In this document: piece after piece, positions 8,291 through 17,600 of the stretch | Position numbering within the stretch: position 1 is the stretch's first letter | Layout: every line of letters begins with the position of its first letter | NCBI GenBank assembly: GCA_016869435.1 | Contig: VGEB01000013.1 | Location: forward strand, 1-45,398 | Origin: Alphaproteobacteria bacterium | Lineage (GTDB): Bacteria > Pseudomonadota > Alphaproteobacteria > Rhizobiales > Beijerinckiaceae | Direction: 5' to 3' | Length of the DNA stretch: 45,398 bases | Program-made: the position numbers and the translations under genes | The notes under the pieces: generated by a model | What the model was told of the DNA's origin: nothing | Databases searched by the model: none | Seen by the model: the letters and a program-made list of their open reading frames with translations, nothing else

Positions 8291-9133
8291 GTGACGATAA
8301 ACCGCCGCTTTGTCCTCGCCGGAGTCATGGGCTGGCCGATCGCGCATTCGCGTTCGCCGAAAATCCATAATCACTGGTTTGCGCATTATGGGATCGAGGG
8401 CTGCTATGCGCCGCTGCCGGTCGAGCCGGGCCGGCTCGAAGCGGCGCTGCGCGCCATGCCGGCGCTCGGTTTCGCCGGCTGTAATCTGACGATTCCGCAC
8501 AAGGAGACCGCGCTCCAGTTTCTCGATCATGTCGATGAATCCGCGGCGCGGATCGGCGCCGTCAATTGCGTCGTCGTTGGAAAGAACGGCGAACTCTCCG
8601 GCCGCAACTACGACGGCTATGGCTTCATCGCCTCGCTGCGCGAAGCCGCGCCTCTTTGGCGCGCCGAAAGCGCGCCTTGCGTCATCATCGGCGCCGGCGG
8701 CGGCGCCCGCGCGATCGTTGACGGGTTGCTCGAAGCGGGCGCGAGAGAGATTCGTCTCTTCAACCGCACTTTGGCGCGCGCCGAAATTCTCGCGGCGGAT
8801 TTTGGGCCGCGCGTGTCGGCCTTCGGCTGGAAGGAACGGGACGCCGGACTCGCGGGCGCGGGACTTATCGTCAATGCGACGAGCCAGGGAATGGTCGGCC
8901 AACCGCCGCTCGATCTCTCGCTCGCCGAACTGCCAACATCGGCGCTCGTCGCCGATATCGTCTACGCGCCGCTTGAAACGCCTCTATTGGCGGCGGCGCG
9001 CAAGCATGGCGCAACGCCGGTCGACGGACTCGGCATGTTGTTGCATCAGGCGCGTCCGGCGTTTCGCGACTGGACCGGCGTCATGCCGGACGTGACCCCG
9101 GCGCTTCGCGCGACAATTGTCGCGACGCTGTAG
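8291..9133 (+). CDS. aroE: Shikimate dehydrogenase (NADP+)
   Basis: The 280-residue enzyme reduces 3-dehydroshikimate in aromatic amino acid synthesis. Signatures are GWPIAHSRSPKIHNHWF (shikimate-binding serines, residues 15-31), NLTIPHKE with the catalytic lysine, the NADP fold GAGGGARAIV, and VNATSQGM. The start is a GTG at 8291. The last codons lie inside a 21-bp tandem duplication (9112-9153), so the protein ends TIVATL and the same phrase is repeated after the stop. It probably belongs to the panC-acyP transcript. Confidence 0.96.
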   Translation: MTINRRFVLAGVMGWPIAHSRSPKIHNHWFAHYGIEGCYAPLPVEPGRLEAALRAMPALGFAGCNLTIPHKETALQFLDHVDESAARIGAVNCVVVGKNGELSGRNYDGYGFIASLREAAPLWRAESAPCVIIGAGGGARAIVDGLLEAGAREIRLFNRTLARAEILAADFGPRVSAFGWKERDAGLAGAGLIVNATSQGMVGQPPLDLSLAELPTSALVADIVYAPLETPLLAAARKHGATPVDGLGMLLHQARPAFRDWTGVMPDVTPALRATIVATL

Positions 9134-9153
9134 ACAATCGTCGCGACGCTGCA
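9112..9153. repeat. Tandem 21-bp duplication across the aroE stop codon
   Basis: Two head-to-tail copies, 9112-9132 and 9133-9153, differ at two positions (GACAATTGTCGCGACGCTGT against GACAATCGTCGCGACGCTGC, each then followed by A). The stop codon lies at the end of the first copy, so the second is untranslated. It looks like a recent slippage duplication that left the protein length unchanged. Confidence 0.8.
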
Positions 9154-9190
9154 AAAGAAGGGCGCCGCAGCTCTCGCCGCGACGCCCTTC
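9153..9190 (-). terminator. Rho-independent terminator of the phasin genes
   Basis: Read on the minus strand, GAAGGGCG (9190-9183) pairs with CGCCCTTC (9164-9157) around an 18-nt loop, followed by TTTT (9156-9153). It sits 22 bp after the stop of the downstream phasin gene. The T-run is short but lies on the correct side for the phasin genes, not for aroE. Confidence 0.65.
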
Positions 9191-9211
9191 GTCACGCGAC
9201 TCAACAGACGC

Positions 9212-9673
9212 TTACGCTGCGCGCGCGCCATACAGCGGCGCGATAGAAAGACCGAACACGCGTTGCGCGAGAGTGAGCAATTCATTCGACTGACGCAGCA
9301 GCGTGTCGAGCCGTTCGCTCACGAAACGCGACTGAAGGTTCGTCACCTCATCAATCGATTTGGCCTTGGCGAGCCGCTCGGCGAAGTCGAGCACCGCAGT
9401 GGCGTTTTCGGCCCAGAGGTCGATGGACTTCTGCGACCAGAGCGCCGGGTCGAAATCCTCGCCGCCCGCCGACTTGATCTCGACGGCGATCGCAAGGGCC
9501 GTCGACGGCGCCTGCTCGATCGTCGGCGTCTGCGCTTCGATCACGATCGGCGCCGGTTCCGCTGCGACAGCTTCGCTGGCGGCGGGAGCGGCGTCAGTTT
9601 CCTTAGCGCCAGGAGCCGGACGTTTGACTTCAGGTTGCTTGGATTTGGGGGAACTGTTCTGCGGATTGGCCAT
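9212..9673 (-). CDS. Phasin family protein with a Pro/Ala-rich N-terminal extension
   Basis: The 153-residue protein has a disordered, Ala/Pro/Glu-rich first half (to about residue 60). A helical phasin domain follows at 75-145 (DLWAENATAVLDFAERLAKAKSIDEV, QSRFVSERLDTLLRQSNEL). Phasins coat polyhydroxyalkanoate granules and control their size. The N-terminal extension is unlike its neighbour and may be a linker or a charged shell. It lies 14 bp after the other phasin and probably shares its transcript and the terminator at 9153-9190. Confidence 0.85.
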   Translation of the reverse strand: MANPQNSSPKSKQPEVKRPAPGAKETDAAPAASEAVAAEPAPIVIEAQTPTIEQAPSTALAIAVEIKSAGGEDFDPALWSQKSIDLWAENATAVLDFAERLAKAKSIDEVTNLQSRFVSERLDTLLRQSNELLTLAQRVFGLSIAPLYGARAA

Positions 9674-9687
9674 TCAACTTCTCCCCG

Positions 9688-10044
9688 TTAGGATTTCGTG
9701 GTCGAGCGCTGAAAGGTCGCGCCAAGCTCCTTGGTCTGCTCCTGGATCGCTTTGAGTTGCGCCTGCACGAATTCCGACTGGAGCTTGAAAACTTCCTGCG
9801 GATCCTTGGCGTGGACAATCTTCTGAGCCAGATCGAAGGCGGCGTTGACGTTTGCTTCGGCGAACGACAATGCCTTGGCGCTCACGTCCTTGGCAGCCGG
9901 CAGGCCGAACGGAATTTCCGCGGAGGTGTCGAGCGCCTTCTGCGCGGCTCCGGCGAAACCTTCAAAAGCCTTGCGCGCCTGTTCGACGCTCTTTTCCGCG
10001 AAATCGCGGACCTCGGTAGGAATTTGGTAGATCGATTCAACCAT
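9688..10044 (-). CDS. Phasin (Phasin_2-type) granule-associated protein
   Basis: The 118-residue protein is almost entirely helical: VRDFAEKSVEQARKAFEGFA, then SFAEANVNAAFDLAQKIVHAKDP and LQSEFVQAQLKAIQEQTKELG, the classical alphaproteobacterial phasin pattern. It should be a major coat protein of polyhydroxybutyrate granules. A strong ribosome site (GGAGG, 6 bases before the ATG at 10044) fits high expression. It is the first gene of the phasin pair and is preceded by a region with PhaR-like palindromes. No synthase gene is in the window. Confidence 0.92.
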   Translation of the reverse strand: MVESIYQIPTEVRDFAEKSVEQARKAFEGFAGAAQKALDTSAEIPFGLPAAKDVSAKALSFAEANVNAAFDLAQKIVHAKDPQEVFKLQSEFVQAQLKAIQEQTKELGATFQRSTTKS

Positions 10045-10391
10045 GACGCACCTCCGTGCCGTGAAAATGAGACAATCGCCGCGTTAATCCATCTTATCAC
10101 CCAGCTAGCGGGCGGCCCGCGGCGAGCCAGCGAGCTCAATCATCCTGCCTCATTTTATGTTGCAATGCAACAATTTTGTGCGACGCAACAGAAGGCAAGG
10201 GATTTATTCGAAATTCATAGGAAAAATTGGGAAGACTGACCGCGATCATAGATTTCGCATCTGACCGCCATTACTTTGAGCGCACTTCGTGAAAGCGCGC
10301 AGGGAAAAGGCAATACCGGCTTTTCGGACGGGGCGCGCTTTGGCAGGCAGGCGCGTGGCGAGCGACCGTCGGTCTCGGCGGTGTAAGGCAA
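10045..10391. promoter_or_regulatory. Phasin upstream region with a GTTGCA palindrome and a related imperfect copy
   Basis: This 347-bp divergent gap separates the phasins from the histidine kinase gene. It contains the perfect inverted repeat GTTGCA-A-TGCAAC (10159-10171) and, 6 bp further, the related GTGCGACGCAAC (10178-10189). On the minus strand a TAAAAT -10-like box (10158-10153) directly adjoins the palindrome. PhaR repressors of phasin and PHB genes are known to bind TGC/GCA-type repeats, so these are candidate PhaR sites. The rest of the gap shows nothing I can name. Confidence 0.5.
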
Positions 10392-12650
10392 ATGGGCGGT
10401 TCTCAAGAGGAACTTGAATACAGCGCGCAGGCAGCCGCTTGCGTTGCGGCCGACCCTGTTTTCTCAAGTCTTGACGCCTCCGGCGCGCCGATCATCGTCG
10501 CCAGCGGGGATCCCCTGCACATCGATTTTCTTAACGATTCGGCCCGCGCCGTCTTTCGGGAAGACGTAGGAGCGCTTGGCGAGCGCCTGTTTCGCGACGA
10601 TGAACCCGGCGCGCGCCGACTGGCCGAGATCGTCGGCGAGCTACGCAACGACCGAGGCCCACGCCTCGAGCGATTGCGCTTTCGCTTTGCGGACTTGGCG
10701 CAGACGCTCACCTTTCTTTGCCGCACCCTAAAGACGGTGAGCGGCGCCGCTTTTGTTATCGCGGTGCTGGACGTTCATGCGGACTCGCCTGCGGAAGATC
10801 TGCGCCGCGCTACCGCCGAAGCCGAGGCGAGCGACGAGACGGCGACGCTTCGTCGCAGCCTTTCGGCGCGACATGGCGCTCGTTCGCCGCGCTTTCTATG
10901 GAAAACCGACGCTGCGGACCGCTTTACCGACGTAAACCATGCCCTCGTCGACATCGTCGGAGACGCCGCCGATATTCTCGGTCGCTCGGTGCAGGAGGCG
11001 TCCCGATGTCTTGCGCTCGGCTCGGCGTTTGCGCGCGCCGTCGCCTCCCGCCGGGCGTGGAGCGGCGTTGAGGTCGAGTGGCCGCTGGAAGCCGAAAGCG
11101 GACGTGTGCCAACGACGCTCGGCGCCCTGCCGTTGACCGATTCGGCAGGTCGCTTTCTCGGCTACCAGGGCTATGGGGTCCTGCATATCGACCGCGCCTG
11201 CGCCGCCGACGCGCCGGCGCAGGCTGCTTCCGCTTCGCGCGCCGAAGGAAATTCCCCTTCCCCGCCACCGGATAACGTCGTGGCGCTGCGCACGCCCGAT
11301 TCTGCGCGCGTCGCATCGGATGCGCCGGAGACCCTCAGTTCGAGCGAGCGACTGGCTTTCGATGAAATCGCGCGGACGCTCAAGGAGGGCGGCGCATCCG
11401 ACGCGGCCCCTGCTCGGGAATTCACGCGAAAGACGCCGGACGCGCAACAGCCGGTCGCGGGGCGGCGCGACCCCGAACTTCTCGCGCCTGGTCCGGAGCA
11501 AAGCGTTTTGGCGCTCGCGCGGACGCTTGAAGAAAAGCTCGCGCGTGCAAAGTCGGACAACGCGCTGCTTGGCGCGGCTTTCGACCTGTCGCGCACGCCG
11601 CTCGCGATCATTACCGCTGACGGGAAAATCGTGAGGGCCAACGCGCGGTTGGCGGCTTGTTTCGGCGCCGACGCGCGCGACGTCGAGAACCGCATGCTGG
11701 CCTCTCTCCTCAGCCCCGCCGACGCGCAACACTTGGCTCAGCGCATCGCCTTGCTCCGTCCGGGCGAAAGCCTGCGCCTGCCATTGTCCCGCGCGCCGCC
11801 CGGGGACGCTCCTCCCATTGACCTCGCGCTGCGCGCGCTTCCAGCCCAGGGAAAGCCGACAATCCTTGTGTCCGTCGAGGCCCAGGAGGGCGGCTCGTCA
11901 AGCGACAGCGCAGTCGAAGCGGCGCGGCTTGCCGCCGAAAGCGCCAACGCGGCCAAATCCGATTTTCTCACCCGCGTGTCGCATGAGATTCGCACGCCGC
12001 TCAACGCCATCATCGGCTTCGCCGAGGCGATGATGGAGGAGCGTCTCGGACCGCTCGGCTCGCCCCGCTACAAAGAATATTTGAAGGACATGCATGCCTC
12101 CGGCGCGCATGTTCTGTCGCTCGTCAACGACCTTCTGGATCTCTCCAAGATCGAAGCCGGCAAGATGGAGCTCTCTTTCGCGCGCGTGGACGCCAATGCG
12201 GTTATCGCCGAATGCGCGTCGATCATGCAGGCGCAGGCCAATCAGGCGCGCGTGGTCTTGCGGCTCGCGCTTGCGCCTAGCCTGCCGCCGCTGCGCGCGG
12301 ATGCGCGCTCCCTGAAGCAGATCCTTCTCAATCTTCTGTCGAACGCGGTGAAGTTCAACGAGCCGGGCGGACAGGTCATCGTATCGAGCGCGCTGACTGA
12401 CGCCGGCTCTGTCGTCATTCGCGTCAAGGATACCGGGATCGGCATGTCGGAAGAGGATGTCGCAACCGCCCTCGAGCCGTTTCGGCAGGTGGACACTTCG
12501 CGCAAGGCGAGCGGCACGGGTCTTGGACTGCCGCTGACAAAGGCGCTGATCGAGGCGAACCACGCCTCCTTCAGTATTACCAGCAGTCGTAACGAAGGCA
12601 CGCTGATCGAAATCGCCTTCGCACCGCCGCAAGTGATCGCGGCGGAATAG
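10392..12650 (+). CDS. PAS-domain sensor histidine kinase, PdhS/DivJ/PleC-like
   Basis: The 752-residue protein has no clear membrane segment. PAS-like regions appear at about 167-235 (FLWKTDAADRFTDVNHAL) and 392-485 (LAIITADGKIVRANARL). The H-box VSHEIRTPLNAIIGFAEAMM has the phospho-acceptor His531. The ATPase domain includes N-box LLNLLSNAVKF, DTGIGM and GTGLGL (about 707-712). The segment after the H-box (ERLGPLGSPRYKEYLKDMHA) resembles the PdhS/DivJ/PleC group, which acts on the cell-cycle regulator DivK. That substrate is inferred from family resemblance only. No response regulator gene is adjacent. The region between the PAS domains is long, Ala/Pro-rich and probably disordered. Confidence 0.88.
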   Translation: MGGSQEELEYSAQAAACVAADPVFSSLDASGAPIIVASGDPLHIDFLNDSARAVFREDVGALGERLFRDDEPGARRLAEIVGELRNDRGPRLERLRFRFADLAQTLTFLCRTLKTVSGAAFVIAVLDVHADSPAEDLRRATAEAEASDETATLRRSLSARHGARSPRFLWKTDAADRFTDVNHALVDIVGDAADILGRSVQEASRCLALGSAFARAVASRRAWSGVEVEWPLEAESGRVPTTLGALPLTDSAGRFLGYQGYGVLHIDRACAADAPAQAASASRAEGNSPSPPPDNVVALRTPDSARVASDAPETLSSSERLAFDEIARTLKEGGASDAAPAREFTRKTPDAQQPVAGRRDPELLAPGPEQSVLALARTLEEKLARAKSDNALLGAAFDLSRTPLAIITADGKIVRANARLAACFGADARDVENRMLASLLSPADAQHLAQRIALLRPGESLRLPLSRAPPGDAPPIDLALRALPAQGKPTILVSVEAQEGGSSSDSAVEAARLAAESANAAKSDFLTRVSHEIRTPLNAIIGFAEAMMEERLGPLGSPRYKEYLKDMHASGAHVLSLVNDLLDLSKIEAGKMELSFARVDANAVIAECASIMQAQANQARVVLRLALAPSLPPLRADARSLKQILLNLLSNAVKFNEPGGQVIVSSALTDAGSVVIRVKDTGIGMSEEDVATALEPFRQVDTSRKASGTGLGLPLTKALIEANHASFSITSSRNEGTLIEIAFAPPQVIAAE

Positions 12651-12688
12651 GGACAGGCGTTGAAGGGAGGGATGCCCCGCTGGGCGGG

Positions 12689-12714
12689 AAAAAGCTAAAG
12701 CTGATCAGCTTAGT
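12689..12714 (-). terminator. Terminator-like hairpin downstream of the small membrane protein gene
   Basis: On the minus strand CTAAGCT-GATC-AGCTTTAG (one bulged base) is followed by C and five T (12693-12689). The core AAGCTGATCAGCTT (12698-12711) is a perfect 14-bp palindrome. The stem is AT-rich, but the T-run orientation fits termination of the minus-strand small gene. A second hairpin, GGCGC-AATA-GCGCC (12720-12733), lies just before it. Confidence 0.45.
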
Positions 12715-12801
12715 CCGCTGGCGCAATAGCGCCCGTGCTGAAGCGGGGCCGCTGCCCGCCAACGGACCGTATAGGACAAGAAACGTCGTGATTTCTTGAA
12801 C

Positions 12802-12879
12802 TTACTTCAGAGTCCGCATGGCGACGATAGCGCCGCCGATGACGATAGCGAGCATAAGTCCCGGGATCAGATACTGCAT
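12802..12879 (-). CDS. 25-residue single-span membrane peptide
   Basis: A very strong ribosome site (GGGAGG at 12892-12887, then seven A) precedes an ATG at 12879. It opens a 25-codon frame reading MQYLIPGLMLAIVIGGAIVA followed by MRTLK. The body is one uninterrupted hydrophobic helix with a basic C-terminal end, as in small subunits of membrane complexes (KdpF, CydX and CcoQ types are comparable in size only). It stands alone between the kinase gene and the Nit2-like gene, so no partner is evident. I do not recognise the family. The ribosome site, composition and following terminator-like hairpin make it convincing as a gene. Confidence 0.65.
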   Translation of the reverse strand: MQYLIPGLMLAIVIGGAIVAMRTLK

Positions 12880-13046
12880 TTTTTTTCCTCCCACATTAGC
12901 GCCAGCCAGTGGCTCTATTTTTCCGGCTTCGCCGCGATACAGCTTCACCAAAGGGCACAGTCTTTGTCAAGCGCCGCCATGGCCTATTGTCGATCGAGCA
13001 TCGCAGCCATTGCGCCCTTCGCCGCCCGCGGGCGAACGCGATCCCC

Positions 13047-13871
13047 TCAACTCGCCAATTTGACCTTATGTTGGGCGACCGGAATCATGGCGCGCACCTT
13101 ACGAATGCGGTCAACGTCTACATAGGACGAGACCAGCCCCGGCCCCTCCGACGCCTTCGCCACGACCTGCCCCCAAGGATCGGCGATCAGAGAATTCCCG
13201 TAAGTGAAGCGCGTTTCGTGCCCGGCTTTATGAGCCCCGGTCTGCGCAGGGGCGCAGAGGTAGGCCTGCATCTCGATGGCGCGCGCCCGGCAGAGGACTT
13301 CCCAATGGTCCTTGCCGGTCACCAGCGTGAACGCGGCCGGCAGGGCGACGATATCGACCCCCTTATCGGCGAGCGCCTGAAAAAGATATGAGAAGCGCAG
13401 ATCGTAACAGATGGCGCAGCCGACGGTCAGACCTTCGCAATCATAGGTGACGACGGAATCGCCGGGCTTGAAGGCGGCGCTTTCGTGATATTTCGCGCCG
13501 TCCGGCGCGGTGATGTCGAACATATGGATTTTGCGATAGCGCGCCACCTCTTCGCCTTCGCGATTGAAGGCGACGCTGGTGTTGTGCAGCCGCTCCTCGC
13601 CGGGCGTCTTTTCGAGAATGGAGCCGGCGTGAATAAAGACCTTATGCTCGCGCGCGAGCGCCCGGCACATTTCATATGCGGGGCCGCCGGGCAACTCTTC
13701 AGCCGCCGCCATCTTCTCGGCGCGCGATCCGCCGATGAAATCGAACACTTCCGGCAAGCAAATCCAGTCCGGACGCTCCTGAACGACGGCCCGTTCGATC
13801 AGGGCGCGCGCATTGGCGAGGTTCAGGGCCTTGTCGCCAACCGAATTCATTTGAACCAGAGTGACCTTCAT
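13047..13871 (-). CDS. Carbon-nitrogen hydrolase, Nit2/omega-amidase-like
   Basis: The 274-residue protein has the nitrilase-superfamily triad: Glu41 (LPEVFDF), Lys114 (RYRKIHMFD) and Cys155 (GCAICYDLRF). The overall sequence resembles Nit1/Nit2-type amidases, which clean up deaminated glutathione or alpha-keto-glutaramate. The substrate is not fixed by sequence. I start at the ATG at 13871 (MKVTLVQMNS), where family homology begins; a longer frame to 13922 adds an unlikely leader. The gene stands alone, 92 bp from the TetR gene. Confidence 0.88.
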   Translation of the reverse strand: MKVTLVQMNSVGDKALNLANARALIERAVVQERPDWICLPEVFDFIGGSRAEKMAAAEELPGGPAYEMCRALAREHKVFIHAGSILEKTPGEERLHNTSVAFNREGEEVARYRKIHMFDITAPDGAKYHESAAFKPGDSVVTYDCEGLTVGCAICYDLRFSYLFQALADKGVDIVALPAAFTLVTGKDHWEVLCRARAIEMQAYLCAPAQTGAHKAGHETRFTYGNSLIADPWGQVVAKASEGPGLVSSYVDVDRIRKVRAMIPVAQHKVKLAS

Positions 13872-13963
13872 CGACCATCCGCTATTCTTGCCATTGCGCG
13901 ACGCCAGGATCGCGCGATTCAACTATTATACGGGCCGACGCCGCAGGTATAGATCGAATTACG

Positions 13964-14608
13964 CTAGAGCGGAGGAGCCGTCGAAGGACCGAGATCTCGA
14001 ACGCCTTCGCGCAGCGCCGCGATGCAGAATTCGACCATTTGCGCGCTTGTCGGAACCGGCCGATCGGCGCATTCCACCATCAGCCGCGGATGGCAGTAGC
14101 GGATACAGGCGGCGTGCACCAGGCGCGCCGCAAGCTGCGCGTCGCCCTTTGCGAATTCGCCGCGCTCCATGCCCGATCGAATGATGTCCTCGATCGCGGC
14201 GTCGATACGGTCGATGTGATCCGAAATGATCGGCCAGTTCTCGTCGATCGCCGCCTCCACCATGTCGTGAAGCTTGCGATCGACGACGTAGCGCTCGGCG
14301 TTCATCGCCTCATTCGACAGGATGAGCGCGCGCAGCCGCTCCTCGGCCGACTCCGACCCGCGCACGATGCCTTGCGCCGCCTGTTCGACCTCGCTCATCA
14401 ATTGCCGCGCGACGGCGGCGTTGATTTCGGATTTGGCGCCGAAGAAACGATAGACGTTCGCCGGCGACATCCGCAATTCGCGGGCGATGTCCGCAACTGT
14501 GGTTTTCTGGAAACCGATCTCGCGGAACAGGCGTTCGGCGGTGGCGATGATTTTCTCGCGCTGCTCCGTTTCGCGCGCGTTCGGCGCGCTCACGCCAACT
14601 AGACTCAT
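13964..14608 (-). CDS. TetR/AcrR-family repressor of the RND efflux operon
   Basis: The 214-residue protein has an N-terminal TetR helix-turn-helix at about 18-64 (IIATAERLFREIGFQKTTVADIARELRMSPANVYRFFGAK). A helical ligand domain follows. Its ATG overlaps the stop of the RND pump gene (ATGA), so it is the last gene of the adaptor-pump-regulator operon. The likely operator is the 22-bp inverted repeat at 18893-18914 over the operon promoter, giving negative autoregulation. The inducing compound is unknown. Confidence 0.9.
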   Translation of the reverse strand: MSLVGVSAPNARETEQREKIIATAERLFREIGFQKTTVADIARELRMSPANVYRFFGAKSEINAAVARQLMSEVEQAAQGIVRGSESAEERLRALILSNEAMNAERYVVDRKLHDMVEAAIDENWPIISDHIDRIDAAIEDIIRSGMERGEFAKGDAQLAARLVHAACIRYCHPRLMVECADRPVPTSAQMVEFCIAALREGVRDLGPSTAPPL

Positions 14609-17600
14609 TCGGCCGCTCCCCTCGCAAGCCCGTCGGCCAAAGTCTCGACCCGCGCGCCATCGGATTCGACCGCCCCCTCGCTAAGATGACGGCGAAACCA
14701 CATCGCGTAAAGCGCCGGCAGGAAGAGAACCGTGAGAAATGTTGCGACGAAAAGCCCGCCCATGATGGTCAGCGCCATCGGCCCCCAAAAGGCGGAGCTC
14801 GACAAGGGAATCATGGCGAGAATCGCCGCGAGCGCCGTCAACGCGACGGGCCGAACCCGCCGAATGGTCGCGCCGATGATGGCTTCTCGATAGGTTTCGC
14901 CGCGCTCGAGATCCTGGCGCACCTGGTCGACCAGGATGATGGAATTGCGCATGTCCATGCCCGAGAGCGCGATGAGGCCGAGCAGCGCGACGAAGCCGAA
15001 TGGCGCATGCGCGACATTGAGCGCGAGCGAGGCGCCGATGACGCCGAGCGGCGCGCTCATCATCACGAGCGCGACGCGGGTGAAATTCTGCAGCTGGAAC
15101 ATCACGATCGTCAGCATGACGAGACCGACCAGCGGAAACACCGCGAATATCGAAGCGTTGCCTTTTTGCGATTCTTCGATCGCGCCGCCAATTTCGATCC
15201 GATAGCCGCGAGGCAGATTTTCGCGAATCTGCGCAAGCCGCGGCCAAATGCGCATCGTCACGTCAGGCGCCTGCACGCCGTCCTTGACGCCCGAGCGCAC
15301 GGTGATGCTCATGTCGCGATTGCGCCGCCAGAAAATCGGCTCTTCGTGATCATAGACGATCTTGGCGACCTGCGAGACCGTCACCGCCTTGCCGTCACGC
15401 GAATAGACGACCATGTCGCCGATCCGCGAAAGATCGCCGCGCTCCTGCGGAATGGCGCGCGCGACCACTTCGACCTGATCGATCCCGTCGCGCAAGGTCG
15501 CGATCGTCACGCCGGAGATCGCCAGGCGAAGCCTGTTCGACACGTCCTGCGGCGTCAGCCCCAGGAGCCGGGCGCGATCCTGGTCGATGACGAGGCGCAC
15601 GCGCGGCGTCTGCTCATTCCAATTGAGATGCGGATCATCGACGCCGTCGTCGCCGCGCATGACGTCGCGAATCTGATAGGCGATGGCGCGCACGGTCGCC
15701 GGGTCGGCGCCGACGACGCGAAACTGCACGGGGAAGCCGACGGGCGGCCCGTAGTAGAAGCGATCGACGCGGGCGCGCGCCTGCGGCAGGGCGCCGTTGG
15801 CGATGGCCGTCTCGAGCTTCTTCTTCAGCCGCTCGCGCGCCTCGATATCCTTGGCGACGATGACGACCTCGGCATAGGCTTCATTGGGGAGCTGCGGATT
15901 GAGGCCAAGCCAGAAACGCGGCGGACCCTGTCCGACATAACTCGTGTAGAGCGTCGCGTCCGGATCGTCCTTCAGGAGCGCTTCGGCCTGTCTTGCAGCG
16001 TCCAGCGAAGCGCCGATCGACGAGCCCTCCGGAAGACGCAACTGAAAAAAGAGCTCCAGGCGCTCGGCGTAAGGAAAGAACTGCTTTTGCACGACGAAGA
16101 ATCCGGCGACGGCGAGCGCGAAAACGCCAACGACGCCTGCAATCACGAAGCCGCGATAGTCGACCGCCCAAGTGACGACGGCGCGCAGTCGGCGATAGAA
16201 CGGCGTCTGATAAATTTCGTCGGGATCGCGGTGCGGATGCAGCTTGGCGAAATCCGGAAGAAGCTTCACGCCGAGATAGGGCGTGAACATCACCGCGACG
16301 AACCATGAGGCGATCAGCGCCACGAGCAGCACCCAGAACATTGAACCCGTGTATTCGCCAACGCCGGAATTGGCGAAGCCGACAGGCAAGAAGCCTGCAG
16401 CGGTGATCAGCGTGCCGGTCAGCATCGGAAATGCCGTCGACTCCCAGGCGAAAGTCGCGGCCTTAAGGCGACTGAAGCCCTGCTCCATCTTCACCATCAT
16501 CATTTCGACGGCGATGATCGCGTCGTCGACGAGAAGCCCGAGCGCGATGATCAGCGCGCCGAGCGAAATGCGCTGGAGGTCGATGCCGAGCGGGCCCATG
16601 CAGATGAAAACGATGGCGAGCACCAGCGGCACGGAAAGCGCGACGATGATTCCCGTCCGAAAGCCGAGCGAGACGAAGCTCACGCCGAGCACGATGACCA
16701 ACGCCTCCAGAAAGGAGCGCGTGAATTCGCCGATCGCCTCTTCGACGACCTTTGGCTGATCGGCGATCTGATCGATGTCGACGCCGAGCGGCGTCTTGTC
16801 GCGCATCTCCTCCACCGCAGCGCCGACGTTCTCGCCGAATTTGAGAACGTTGGCGCCCTTCGCCATCACGACGCCGAGGACGATCGCCGGCTGGCCTTTG
16901 AAACGCGCAAGAAAACTCGGCGGGTCCTCGAAGCCGGCATGGATGTCGGCGATGTCGCCCAGCCGTATCACCTTGCCGTTCGCTTCGACCGGAATGGCGG
17001 CAATGGCGTCGGCGCCTTTGAGGTCGCTCGTCACCTGGACGCGCACGCGGTTCGACGATGTCTCGAACACGCCCGCGTCGTTGATCGCGTTCTGCTTGGC
17101 GAGCGAATCGAAGATCGCCTGAGGCGCAATCGCCAGACCGGCGAGCTTCGCCTCGCTGAATTCGACGAAGATGCGCCGTCCCTGATCGCCATAGACGTCG
17201 ACCTTGACCACGTCCTGCACGGCGAGCAGCCGCTGGCGCAACGCCTGAACCACCTTGTCGAGGACGTGATAATCCGCGCCGTCGCCGGTTACCGCGTACA
17301 TGACGGTGTCGACGTCGCCATATTCGTCGTTGACCTGCGGGCCAACCAGGCCGGCGGGCAAGGTCGGCGCAATGTCGTGGAGCTTCTTGCGCAACTGATA
17401 GAAGAGCTGCGGCACTTCCCGTGGCGGCGTCTTGTCCTTGAAGGTCACTTGCATCGCCAGAAAGCCGGGCTTCGTATAGGTCTCGATCTTGTCGAGGAAG
17501 GGCAATTCCTGGAGCTTCTTCTCGATGGGATCAGAGACTTGATCTCGTATCTCCGTCGCGGTCGCGCCGGGCCAAGAGGCGGAGACGACGGCGACCTTGA

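Noticed and set aside
12680-12733. Possible riboswitch or small RNA after the histidine kinase gene
   Set aside because: The hairpins and T-run fit a simple terminator for the minus-strand small gene, and I see no known aptamer core.
14686-16308. A 540-codon plus-strand frame opposite the RND pump gene
   Set aside because: It is an antisense shadow of a clear RND permease; its sequence is rich in Arg, Asp and His without any domain.
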